7,352 bases of DNA from Desulfobulbaceae bacterium (GCA_003509305.1 DOMU01000112.1:1-7352), one strand, 5' to 3'; shown: positions 1-6,975, numbered from the stretch's first letter. Translations and numbers: made by a program. The notes: a model not told the origin generated them from the letters alone.

Positions 1-492
1 GTGTTCCAGCATTTCAACCTCTTCCCGCACCTGACCGTGATGGGCAACATCACCCTCGCGCCGATCATGCTTGGACTGCAAAGTAAGGCCGAGGCTGACG
101 AGAACGCTAAGCGGCTGCTAAACCGCATAGGGCTTATCGACAAGGCGGACGAGTACCCGAACATGCTCTCCGGCGGTCAGAAGCAGCGCATCGCTCTGGC
201 CAGGGCGCTGCTCTGCGACCGGCCCATTCTCATCATTGACGATGGCCTGTCGGCGGTCGATGTCGATACCGAAGAACAAATTCTTGCCGCGCTGGCCGAT
301 TATTGCCGCGGTCGTATCGTCATCCTCGTCTCGAACCGCCTGAAAACCCTGGCCGAAGCCAAAGAAATCGTCGTCTTTGACGAAGGTAAAGTAGTGACCA
401 GAGGCGACCAGCGGACGATGCTGGCAAAAAGCCATCTCTACCAGGCCATGGCCGCCAAACAGTTGTCAGGCGGAAGCGAACATGCAATTTGA
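1..492 (+). CDS. ABC transporter ATPase, 3' part; GlnQ-like front joined to MdlA-like back
   Basis: This is the last 163 codons of a gene that begins upstream. The GTG at position 1 is an internal valine, because the frame opens at the Q-loop (VFQHFNLFPHLTV), which in amino-acid importer ATPases follows a Walker A domain. Residues 1-55 match the GlnQ/HisP type. LSGGQ is at 56-60. From about residue 70 the pattern changes to the first half of heterodimeric exporters (MdlA, TM287): ILIIDDGLSAVD, where D80 is the Walker B aspartate and D81 replaces the catalytic glutamate, then SNRLKTL with N112 in place of the switch histidine, and the tail EIVVFDEGKVVTRG. A GlnQ protein would have LFDEPTSALDP there. 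The C-terminal part pairs naturally with the exporter half that follows, whose start codon overlaps this stop by 11 bases. Whether a membrane domain lies upstream cannot be seen. The hybrid may be a real recombination product or an assembly join. ABC ATPase assignment is secure; the exact function is not. Confidence 0.85.
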   Translation: MFQHFNLFPHLTVMGNITLAPIMLGLQSKAEADENAKRLLNRIGLIDKADEYPNMLSGGQKQRIALARALLCDRPILIIDDGLSAVDVDTEEQILAALADYCRGRIVILVSNRLKTLAEAKEIVVFDEGKVVTRGDQRTMLAKSHLYQAMAAKQLSGGSEHAI

Positions 493-2299
493 TCACTACA
501 TGGAGGAAGGCGAAGTCGGCCACGTCGGCGACCTGCGGCTGTGGGGACGCATTATCCGCCTCGGCGCGCGGCACCGCTCACAAATGGCCGCGGCGGTGTT
601 CCTCTCCTTCGTGCTCACCGCTGGCACCATGGCCCTGCCCTGGTTATTGCAGCAGGCCATCGACCTCTATATCACCGGCGCCAGCCTGCCTAAACCCGAA
701 CGCCTGGCCGGCATCGCCACCTCTTGTCTGTGGTATGGCCTGATCGTCGCCGGCGTCTTCCTGGTGTCCTTCACGCAGATTCTGCTCCTGGAGTATATCG
801 GTCAGGGTATCATGCACCAGATGCGGCAGTCTCTGTTCATCCATCTGCTGGGCCGCGATCTGGCCTTTTTCCATGAACATCCAAGTGGCCGCCTGGTCAC
901 GCGCCTGACTAACGATATTCAGAATATGTATGAGATGTTCACCTCGGTGATGGTGACCATTTTCAACGATATTCTGCGCATGTTCTCGATCCTGGTGTTT
1001 CTTGTCTGGATCAATCCGCGCCTTGGCGCCTGGATGGCGAGTTTCGTGCCGCTGGTGGCGCTGGTCTCGGTCTTTTTCGCCAAACTGTCACGGAAGCAGT
1101 TCCGGCAGATCCGCAGCCAACTGTCAACGATCAACAGCTATCTGGCCGAAGCCATCGCCGGTATCGGCATGTTACGAATCTTTGCCCGCGCCGTTGCCGC
1201 CAGCCGCGCCTTTCATGCCATGAGCCACGAGTTCTACCGGCGGACGCTGGGTCAGATCAAAGTTTTCGGCCTGTTCATGCCGATGACCGAATTGATGAGC
1301 ACGGCGGCCATCGCGTTGATTCTTTGGTACGGCGGCGGCGAGGTGATCCAGAAGCGGCTGACCTTGGGTGAGCTGGTGGCCTTCATCTCCTACATGCGCC
1401 TGTTCTTTCAGCCACTGCGCGAGTTATCGCAGAATTACTCGATCGTCCAGTCGGCGATGGCCTCGGCTGAGCGCATCTTTCAACTGCTCGACGAAAAAAA
1501 TGCCATGCCGGTCGCTGAGCCGCCGACGGCGCTCCCGGCCCCCTGTGGCGAAGTATGTTTCGAGAACCTCTTTTTTGGCTACAAGGAAAATGAGCCAATT
1601 ATCCATGGCCTCAGCCTGTGCCTGCCGCCGGGCGCGACGGTGGCCCTGGTCGGTGCCACCGGTTCCGGTAAAACAACTTTACTTAATTTATTGCTGAGGT
1701 TTTACGATCCCTGGCAGGGCCGCATCACCATCGACGGCGTTGATATTCGCCAGGCCGACCCGGCGCGGCTGCGGCATGTGGTTGGCGTCATTTTGCAGGA
1801 TTCGCTGATTCTGCAGGATACGCTGTTCGCCAATATCGCCATGGATACCGGCGCATCGCGGCAAAAGGTGGAAGAAATTCTGGCCCGAACCGGCATGAAC
1901 GCCTTCGTCGCCCGCCTGCCGGCCGGCCTCGACACCATGCTCGGCGAAGGCGGCCAAGAGCTTTCGACCGGCGAAAAGCAGCTTCTCTCCTTTGCCAGAG
2001 TGCTCTGCCGCGACCCGCGCATCCTGGTGCTCGACGAGGCCACCGCCGCCATCGACACCGAATCGGAAAATATCCTCGAAGAGGCTATGGCCACACTTTT
2101 TGCCGGGCGCACTTCGATGATCATCGCCCATCGCCTGTCAACTATCAAGCGCGCCGACCGTATCGTCGTCATGGCCCATGGCCGGATCGTCGAAGAGGGG
2201 CGGCACGATGAACTTGTGGCTCAGGGCGGCGCCTACGCGGCCATGGTGGCGATGGACATGAAAACGGCGGCGCCCACGCCGTCATCAATGGCGAGTTGA
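482..2299 (+). CDS. mdlB: MdlB-like ABC exporter half-transporter (membrane domain plus ATPase)
   Basis: A 605-residue inner-membrane exporter subunit with an N-terminal six-helix ABC membrane domain (about residues 25-320) and a C-terminal ATPase domain (about 350-590). Walker A GATGSGKTT is at 391-399, the signature LSTGEKQ starts at 494, Walker B ILVLDEAT starts at 514 with an intact catalytic E519, and the switch histidine is H550 in IIAHRLST. The run LSTGEKQLLSFARVL and the D-loop TAAID resemble Escherichia coli MdlB. In heterodimeric exporters one chain keeps the catalytic residues and the other the canonical LSGGQ; this chain is the catalytic one, and the upstream chain supplies LSGGQ. 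Length is normal for the family. The start ATG lies inside the end of the upstream gene, with GGAAG at 472-476 as a likely ribosome binding site, so the two are probably translated together. The substrate cannot be read; lipid or drug export is typical of relatives. Confidence 0.93.
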   Translation: MQFDHYMEEGEVGHVGDLRLWGRIIRLGARHRSQMAAAVFLSFVLTAGTMALPWLLQQAIDLYITGASLPKPERLAGIATSCLWYGLIVAGVFLVSFTQILLLEYIGQGIMHQMRQSLFIHLLGRDLAFFHEHPSGRLVTRLTNDIQNMYEMFTSVMVTIFNDILRMFSILVFLVWINPRLGAWMASFVPLVALVSVFFAKLSRKQFRQIRSQLSTINSYLAEAIAGIGMLRIFARAVAASRAFHAMSHEFYRRTLGQIKVFGLFMPMTELMSTAAIALILWYGGGEVIQKRLTLGELVAFISYMRLFFQPLRELSQNYSIVQSAMASAERIFQLLDEKNAMPVAEPPTALPAPCGEVCFENLFFGYKENEPIIHGLSLCLPPGATVALVGATGSGKTTLLNLLLRFYDPWQGRITIDGVDIRQADPARLRHVVGVILQDSLILQDTLFANIAMDTGASRQKVEEILARTGMNAFVARLPAGLDTMLGEGGQELSTGEKQLLSFARVLCRDPRILVLDEATAAIDTESENILEEAMATLFAGRTSMIIAHRLSTIKRADRIVVMAHGRIVEEGRHDELVAQGGAYAAMVAMDMKTAAPTPSSMAS

Positions 2300-2319
2300 T
2301 AATTTTTTCGGTTTTCCGT

Positions 2320-2349
2320 TGATACGTTGCAATGACAAAGGCCGTATCA
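2320..2349. promoter_or_regulatory. Inverted repeat upstream of the CBS-ACT gene
   Basis: TGATACG (2320-2326) and CGTATCA (2343-2349) are perfect 7-base complements separated by 16 bases. They sit in the 90-base gap between the exporter gene and the CBS-ACT gene, which is the only place upstream of the latter for a promoter. No run of T directly follows the right arm, so it does not look like a classic intrinsic terminator; an operator is possible. TTGATA and TTGCAA in this stretch resemble -35 elements, but I found no well-spaced -10 partner, so I do not call a promoter. Such a short repeat could also be chance. Confidence 0.3.
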
Positions 2350-2377
2350 TTATCCCTTTTCCGTTTTGCACCGATTC

Positions 2378-2385
2378 AAGGAGGT
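2378..2385 (+). promoter_or_regulatory. Strong Shine-Dalgarno site that sets the CBS-ACT start
   Basis: AAGGAGGT is a near-perfect anti-16S complement ending four bases before the ATG at 2390. An in-frame TTG at 2366 would place this motif inside the coding sequence, so ATG 2390 is the better start. Confidence 0.85.
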
Positions 2386-2389
2386 CATC

Positions 2390-3076
2390 ATGTACGTTGA
2401 CGAGATCATGCGCACCAACCTGATCACCGTTTCCCCGGATACCACGCTGGTGGCGGCGCGAGACCTGCTGAACAACAAAAAGATCGAGCATCTGCTGGTG
2501 ACCGACAAAGACCAGAAGCTGATCGGTATCGTCTCCGACCGCGACATCCGCCAGAACTGGGCCTCACCGGCCACCACGCTGTCAACGCACGAGCTGCATT
2601 ATCTTTTGGACAAGATCACGGTCAAGATGATCATGGTGAAAACCGTGATTTCCGTGCCGGTCAGCACCACCGTCGAACGCGCCGCCTTCATCATGCGGCA
2701 GCATGACATCAAATGCCTGCCGGTGATGCGCGATGACAAACTGGTTGGCATCATCACCAGCGGCGATGTCATGGGCGTGCTTCTGGACGCCATCGGCCTC
2801 GGCGATGGCCAGGGCGAAGATTCGACCAGGCTGTCGGTCTTCGTCCGTGACCGTATCGGCAGCCTGGCCCGGATAACCTCTCTCTTAAGCCAGGCAGGAA
2901 TCAATATCCAGAGCATGTTGTTCTGGGCCTTGCCGGGTCACCCCGGCATCCTCCAGATGGTGATCCGGGTTTCGGTCAGCGACAGGGACCAGGCGATGAA
3001 GGCGCTGGCCGCCGGAGGCGTCACCGCCAAAAATTACTACACCGAAGACCTGACGCCCTTTCTGCCGAAGGATTGA
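2390..3076 (+). CDS. CBS-CBS-ACT domain protein (AcuB-like)
   Basis: A 228-residue soluble protein with two CBS motifs (about residues 1-56, with GIVSDRDIR at 46-54, and about 78-132, with GIITSGDVM at 120-128) and a C-terminal ACT domain (about 146-215, starting RLSVFVRDRIGSLARI, then the typical AGINIQSM at 169-176). CBS pairs usually bind adenine nucleotides and ACT domains bind amino acids or other small ligands, so the protein is probably a cytoplasmic ligand sensor. It has no visible catalytic domain. The arrangement is that of proteins annotated AcuB, but no acetoin genes are visible here, so I give no symbol. The start is fixed by the strong ribosome binding site. The fsr-like gene follows after 22 bases on the same strand, suggesting co-transcription. 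The regulated target is unknown. Confidence 0.88.
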   Translation: MYVDEIMRTNLITVSPDTTLVAARDLLNNKKIEHLLVTDKDQKLIGIVSDRDIRQNWASPATTLSTHELHYLLDKITVKMIMVKTVISVPVSTTVERAAFIMRQHDIKCLPVMRDDKLVGIITSGDVMGVLLDAIGLGDGQGEDSTRLSVFVRDRIGSLARITSLLSQAGINIQSMLFWALPGHPGILQMVIRVSVSDRDQAMKALAAGGVTAKNYYTEDLTPFLPKD

Positions 3077-3098
3077 AGGCGCCGGACAGTCGATAAGC

Positions 3099-4280
3099 AT
3101 GGAAACGAAACTTCCCGAAAAAACCGCCCTCGGCGTGCTCACCGCCATTAGCCTGGCGCACTGCATGACCGATACCACGCAGTCGTTGATTATCGCCCTC
3201 TATCCTCTTTTCAAAGAGGAATTCAGCCTGAGCTTCACCCAGATCGGCCTGCTTTCTTTCGCCTATCAGATGTGTGCCTCGGTGCTCCAGCCGCTGATCG
3301 GTTACTACGCCGATAAGCGGCCACGGCCCGCCGCCCTGCCAATGGGGATGACCGTTACCCTCTTCGGCCTTTTGATGATGGCCTTTTCCCCCAATTATCT
3401 CTGGTTGCTGGCGGCCTCAATTTTTCTCGGCATAGGATCGGCGGTTTTTCACCCGGAGTCGTCACGGGTGGCCCATATGGCCTCAGCCGGCCGGTATGGC
3501 CTGGCCCAGTCCCTGTTCCAGGTGGGCGGCAACGCCGGACAGGCCATCGGCCCACTGATTGCCGCCCTGTTCGTGATGATACACGGCCAGCGCAGCCTGG
3601 CGATTTTTTCCGTCATTCCCCTTTTAGCCATCATCGCCCTGATCTTCATCAGCCGCTGGGCCGCCGCTCATAATCACTCGGCTGGCGAGGCTCGCGGCCA
3701 GCACAGGATACGGCATCCTCGCGCCATCATTATCCGCACCCTGGTCATTCTCTTTATCCTGATGCTTTCAAAACAGGTTTATACGGTATGCATCGCCAAC
3801 TTCTTCACCTTTTATCTGATGCAGCAGTTCGGCGTCTCCACCGAGACCTCCCAGATTTACCTTTTTATCTTTCTTGGGGCTGTGGCCCTGGGCACTTTTC
3901 TCGGCGGTCCCATTGGTGACCGCATCGGCCGCAAACAGGTAATCTGGGGTTCGATCCTTGGCGCCGCGCCCTTCACTCTGGCGCTACCCTATGTCGGCCT
4001 GCACTGGACAATACTGCTTGCCGCTGTCGCCGGTTTTATCATGGCCTCGTCTTTTTCCGCCATTCTCGTCTTTGCCCAGGAACTCGTACCCGGACATGTC
4101 GGCGCCATCGCCGGCCTGTTCTTCGGCCTGGCCTTTGGCCTGGGCGGTATCGGGGCGGCGGCCCTGGGCAAGATCGCCGACAGCGCCGGCGTGGTTACGG
4201 TGTTTATCATCTGCTCTTATCTGCCGCTGATGGGTATCCTGACCGCTCTTTTGCCCGCTGAAACACGAAACCGAGGCTGA
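3099..4280 (+). CDS. fsr: Fsr-type MFS efflux transporter (fosmidomycin resistance family)
   Basis: A 393-residue inner-membrane protein with about 12 hydrophobic segments, the usual length for a proton-driven MFS drug exporter. It follows Escherichia coli Fsr closely along its length as I recall that sequence: AISLAHCMTDTTQSLI near the start, EEFSLSFTQIGLL at 40-52, QPLIGYYADKRPRP at 64-77, FHPESSRVAHMASAGR from 117, FQVGGNAG, a second-half motif GDRIGRK at 273-279 followed by VIWGSILG, and AQELVPG with a glycine-rich GLFFGLAFGLGGIGAAALG near the end. Members export fosmidomycin and possibly other compounds; the native substrate is uncertain. The ATG at 3099 matches the family N-terminus, although no good Shine-Dalgarno site precedes it, so translation may depend on the CBS-ACT gene 22 bases upstream. 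It ends 13 bases from the convergent gene, with no convincing terminator between them. Confidence 0.92.
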   Translation: METKLPEKTALGVLTAISLAHCMTDTTQSLIIALYPLFKEEFSLSFTQIGLLSFAYQMCASVLQPLIGYYADKRPRPAALPMGMTVTLFGLLMMAFSPNYLWLLAASIFLGIGSAVFHPESSRVAHMASAGRYGLAQSLFQVGGNAGQAIGPLIAALFVMIHGQRSLAIFSVIPLLAIIALIFISRWAAAHNHSAGEARGQHRIRHPRAIIIRTLVILFILMLSKQVYTVCIANFFTFYLMQQFGVSTETSQIYLFIFLGAVALGTFLGGPIGDRIGRKQVIWGSILGAAPFTLALPYVGLHWTILLAAVAGFIMASSFSAILVFAQELVPGHVGAIAGLFFGLAFGLGGIGAAALGKIADSAGVVTVFIICSYLPLMGILTALLPAETRNRG

Positions 4281-4293
4281 AGCCAGTATGGGT

Positions 4294-5418
4294 TCAGGTG
4301 GGCAGAAACTTCCCCGTCTTACTCTGTCCAACCACTTCACAGATTTTTATGCGCCGACCGGCCTCAATGCCTTCTTCGTAGTGACCGCTTGAGACCATGC
4401 GTCCGGCCAGTCTGCGGCGGCGCAAATGCGGATAGCGCCGGCGCAGCCTTGCTGTCACCGCCGGGTCGGCATCGGCTGTGATCAGGGCGCGGGTTTCCGG
4501 CGTCTTGGTTTCCGCCGCCTGATTTCTGCGCAAGATTTCTTCCACTCCCATCAGCACGCCGAGCATGAAGCTGTCGCGCTCGCGCCGTCCGCTGTTCTGA
4601 CCTTGCCGCTGCCGCCGCCATAAACTCTCCAGGCGTTCAGCCAGAAAATGCCAGGCATGGACGGCGAAATGGACGGCGCCACGGCGGCCAAAGACCTCAA
4701 AAACCGGCATTTCCCGATCTTGCCACGGATCGTAGAGCGAGGTTTCGATGATCGAAACGGGGAAGATACCGCTGATGACGCCGAACAGCCGCCGCGTCAC
4801 ACCGCTGACCCTCTGCCTCTTTAACGCTATCGGCAGATAGATAACTTCCTCACCGAGCAGTTCATCTTCGCTCATATCCTGTCGCGCCAGCAGTTGCCGG
4901 GCTTTGGTCAAAGCCAGCGCCGCCTCGTGGATATTATCCGATTGTGCCAGGGCCAAGAGTTTCTGCACCCGCCGAACCAGCGGATGGCCCTCGTCGCTTT
5001 CACGCCTGGTGGCGGCGAGCGCCTCCTCGTTGATAACGGCGCGGCAAAAGGAAAGCGGCAGATCAAGCCGGCGGCAGGCGGCAAGAAAGGTTTCATCATG
5101 GGGCCTGGCGGCGCCGGGGCGTTGGCCGGGACATTCATCGGCCATCTGGTGCGCCATCTCATGCTTCAGCACCAGAAGCGCCGCCGCCCAGCCGTACCGC
5201 TCGACCAGATCGAAGCTGATGGAGAGACGCCGGTTGTCTTTTTCCCAGAAACCAAGGCGGGTAAGGCCCTGGTGCAGCGCGAAAACCGCGGGCCGCAGGC
5301 CAAGGCCATAACGGACGTTGATCATTGCAAACTCCCGCCGCAACTGACCCAGCCAGCGCCGCGTCAAAAGCCGCGCCAGTTCCGCCTCATCGCGGGCGGA
5401 ATCCGTCTCGTTTTCCAT
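4294..5418 (-). CDS. SprT-like zinc metallopeptidase domain fused to DUF2786
   Basis: A 374-residue protein with three parts. The N-terminal part (about residues 12-125) has KHEMAHQMADE with the zinc motif H86-E87-x-x-H90, and a downstream H107 in RPHDETF that fits the third metal ligand of SprT-like gluzincins. Residues about 145-190 are a DUF2786 domain (VQKLLALAQSDNIHEAALA, then a KARQLL and EDELLG pattern). Residues about 190-300 (GISGIF- and FEVFGRRG-like segments, then a helical stretch) resemble the region that often follows DUF2786, and a basic Arg-rich tail ends the protein (RLRRRYPHLRRRRLAGR). No signal peptide or membrane segment is visible, so it is probably cytoplasmic. A GGGGAAG site (5423-5429, minus strand) lies four bases before the ATG. 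SprT-like proteins include DNA-protein crosslink proteases, but the substrate here is unknown; DUF2786 has no established function that I know of. It is transcribed against both neighbours and is probably a single-gene unit. Confidence 0.82.
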   Translation of the reverse strand: MENETDSARDEAELARLLTRRWLGQLRREFAMINVRYGLGLRPAVFALHQGLTRLGFWEKDNRRLSISFDLVERYGWAAALLVLKHEMAHQMADECPGQRPGAARPHDETFLAACRRLDLPLSFCRAVINEEALAATRRESDEGHPLVRRVQKLLALAQSDNIHEAALALTKARQLLARQDMSEDELLGEEVIYLPIALKRQRVSGVTRRLFGVISGIFPVSIIETSLYDPWQDREMPVFEVFGRRGAVHFAVHAWHFLAERLESLWRRQRQGQNSGRRERDSFMLGVLMGVEEILRRNQAAETKTPETRALITADADPAVTARLRRRYPHLRRRRLAGRMVSSGHYEEGIEAGRRIKICEVVGQSKTGKFLPT

Positions 5419-5523
5419 GCCACTTCCCCACTTCGTGCTTGTGTCTCTTGGCTGAATTCGGTAAGGTCAACGGATTTTCCCGGTTCGGAAAACCGCTCTT
5501 TCATCACCGACAAATCCCCTTTT
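5419..5523. promoter_or_regulatory. Divergent intergenic spacer between the DUF2786 gene and lptF
   Basis: This 105-base gap separates two start codons pointing away from each other, so promoters for both genes should lie in or near it. On the minus strand TTGACC (reverse of 5465-5470) is a fair -35 candidate, but the hexamer 17 bases on (GAGACA) is a poor -10. On the plus strand TTGTGT (5439-5444), a 17-base spacer and TAAGGT (5462-5467) is only a weak match. The location is solid as a regulatory region; the exact promoter elements are not. Confidence 0.5.
5471..5495. repeat. Bulged inverted repeat in the divergent spacer
   Basis: CGGATTTTCC (5471-5480) pairs with GGAAAACCG (5487-5495) over nine base pairs with one unpaired A (5474) and a six-base loop CGGTTC. 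In RNA read on the plus strand it would lie about 28 bases before the lptF start codon. The following CTCTTTC is not a convincing T-run, so I do not call it a terminator. It could be an operator for either divergent gene or a leader hairpin of lptF. Confidence 0.45.
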
Positions 5524-6975
5524 ATGAATCGCACCGCCTCCTGGCCCCTGCTGCTCTACAGTTACCTGATTACCGAGATGCTCGCCCCGTTTTTCGCGAG
5601 CTTTCTCGTAATGAACGCCATTTTTTTTCTGGTAAAGCTGATCCCTTTTCTCAATTTCGCGCTGGAATTGAACATCGGCGCCGCCGATTTCATCCGCCTG
5701 CTCAGCTATACATTTCCCAACATGTTTCTCTACACCATGCCGATGGCGGCGATGATCGGCGTCACCATCGCTTTTTCCAGGCTGTCGAGCGATGCGGAAA
5801 TCCTGGCCCTGAAGGCCGGTGGCATCAGCGCCTATCAGATCATGCCGCCGGTTTTCATCGTCGCCCTGGCGATCACTTTGTTCACCGCCTATTTCTCGGT
5901 ACAGTTGATTCCAATCAGTGAAACGGCCATGCGCCAGCTCACCTATCAACTGATGAAGGAAAAGATCGACAAGGGCATTCAGGAATACCAGTTCACCGAG
6001 GCTTTGGGCGATCTGGTGGTGCATGTCGGCCACATCGACAAGGAAAGCGGAGACTGGAGCGATGTCTGGGTGTCAGACATGCGCGGCGGCGGCGAAAACC
6101 CGACGATCACCATGGCCGCCACCGGTTCGATGCACTCTGACCTGGCGAAAATGAACGTCACCATCACCCTGCGCGACGGCAGCCTAAACCGGCCCGACCA
6201 GGCGGATGCGCAGATCATCCACTTCAGGGAATACGTTATCAACATCCCGCTGCAACCACCGTCGATGGGCGGGCTAAACCGTGGCACCCTAACTATGCCG
6301 GAACTGATTGATAAGGCGAAGGAATACGGCTGGGATACGGAACGGGCACGGATCATGCTGATTGAATACCACAAACGGCTGGTGCTGCCGGTCGGCTGCC
6401 TCTTTCTCACGGTTCTGGGCCTGCCCTTCGGCCTTCAGGCCGGGCCAGGCCGCAAGGCGGTCGGCATCCCGTTGGGACTGGGGGTCTTCATCGGCTATTA
6501 CATCCTGTTTACTATCGGCAAGATGTTGGCCAGGGACAGCAATCTGCCGGTAGCGCTTTGCATGTGGGCGGCCAATATTTTTTTCCTGCTGCTGGCGCTC
6601 TTTTTCATTCATCGCGTCACCAACGAACTCCCGCTGTTACCTGAACCGGTTTCGCGGATTCTGGGCAAATTCTTCCGTCTCATCGCCCTGCCGTTTGTGA
6701 CACTGGCACGACTCGGTCGCCGTCTGTTTGGCCACAGGCCAAATACGTCCATGGTCGCGGAGGGAAAAAGTCTGGCCGTGCATGGCGACCCGAAAAATAA
6801 AATCTTTCATTTTCCTGACTGCGATCAGTATTATTCGCCAAAATGCACCATGGAATTTCAGTCCGTGGAGATTGCCAGGCAATCGGGCTATCGTCCCTGT
6901 CTGTTCTGCCAGGCCCTGGCCGACGGCACCGCCCCACTAGCCAACCATTCGCCACCGGGAGAAGGCCAGTCATGA
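5524..6975 (+). CDS. lptF: LptF/LptG-family LPS export permease with C-terminal Ada-type zinc module
   Basis: A 483-residue inner-membrane permease of the LptBFGC complex, which extracts lipopolysaccharide and passes it to the periplasmic bridge. Membrane segments lie at about residues 13-45, 55-85 and 100-130, a periplasmic beta-rich domain at about 135-270, and further membrane segments at about 286-385. The family motif is clear: MPMAAMIGVTIAFSRLSSD from 72, then E92 and GGIS at 99-102, and later HKRLVLPVGCLFLTVLGLPFG from 283. Residues about 418-463 are an added Ada-like metal-binding motif: HGDPKNKIFHFPDC, KCTMEF, GYRPCLFC, with C433, C441, C459 and C462 as likely zinc ligands. The open frame extends far upstream across the opposite-strand gene, but ATG 5524 is the first standard start in the spacer and fits the family N-terminus; it lacks a good Shine-Dalgarno site. 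No second permease gene is adjacent, so LptF versus LptG is not settled. The stop overlaps the next start (ATGA). Confidence 0.88.
   Translation: MNRTASWPLLLYSYLITEMLAPFFASFLVMNAIFFLVKLIPFLNFALELNIGAADFIRLLSYTFPNMFLYTMPMAAMIGVTIAFSRLSSDAEILALKAGGISAYQIMPPVFIVALAITLFTAYFSVQLIPISETAMRQLTYQLMKEKIDKGIQEYQFTEALGDLVVHVGHIDKESGDWSDVWVSDMRGGGENPTITMAATGSMHSDLAKMNVTITLRDGSLNRPDQADAQIIHFREYVINIPLQPPSMGGLNRGTLTMPELIDKAKEYGWDTERARIMLIEYHKRLVLPVGCLFLTVLGLPFGLQAGPGRKAVGIPLGLGVFIGYYILFTIGKMLARDSNLPVALCMWAANIFFLLLALFFIHRVTNELPLLPEPVSRILGKFFRLIALPFVTLARLGRRLFGHRPNTSMVAEGKSLAVHGDPKNKIFHFPDCDQYYSPKCTMEFQSVEIARQSGYRPCLFCQALADGTAPLANHSPPGEGQS
6957..6965 (+). promoter_or_regulatory. Ribosome binding site for the nnrE-like gene, inside the lptF 3' end
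   Basis: GGGAGAAGG ends six bases before the ATG at 6972 and supports that start, which overlaps the lptF stop as ATGA. This arrangement suggests translational coupling. Confidence 0.7.

Noticed and set aside
1..3. GTG as a true start codon of the first gene
   Set aside because: It encodes the valine of the conserved VFQ Q-loop segment, so the protein must extend upstream to include Walker A.
1688..2172. Minus-strand open frames inside the exporter ATPase domain
   Set aside because: They are complementary-strand shadows of a highly conserved ATPase region and have no recognisable protein features.
2319..2355. Sigma-70 or sigma-54 promoter before the CBS-ACT gene
   Set aside because: TTGATA with TATCAT has a 20-base spacer, TTGCAA lacks a good -10, and no GG/GC pair with -24/-12 spacing is present.
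4275..4300. Possible bidirectional terminator between fsr and the DUF2786 gene
   Set aside because: CTGAA/TTCAG gives only a five-base stem with an 11-base loop, and no T-run follows on either strand.
4894..5523. Long plus-strand open frame continuing upstream of lptF for about 210 codons
   Set aside because: It lies antisense to the well-supported SprT-like/DUF2786 gene, shows no recognisable domain, and is a common by-product of GC-rich codons on the opposite strand. The LptF family match begins at 5524.
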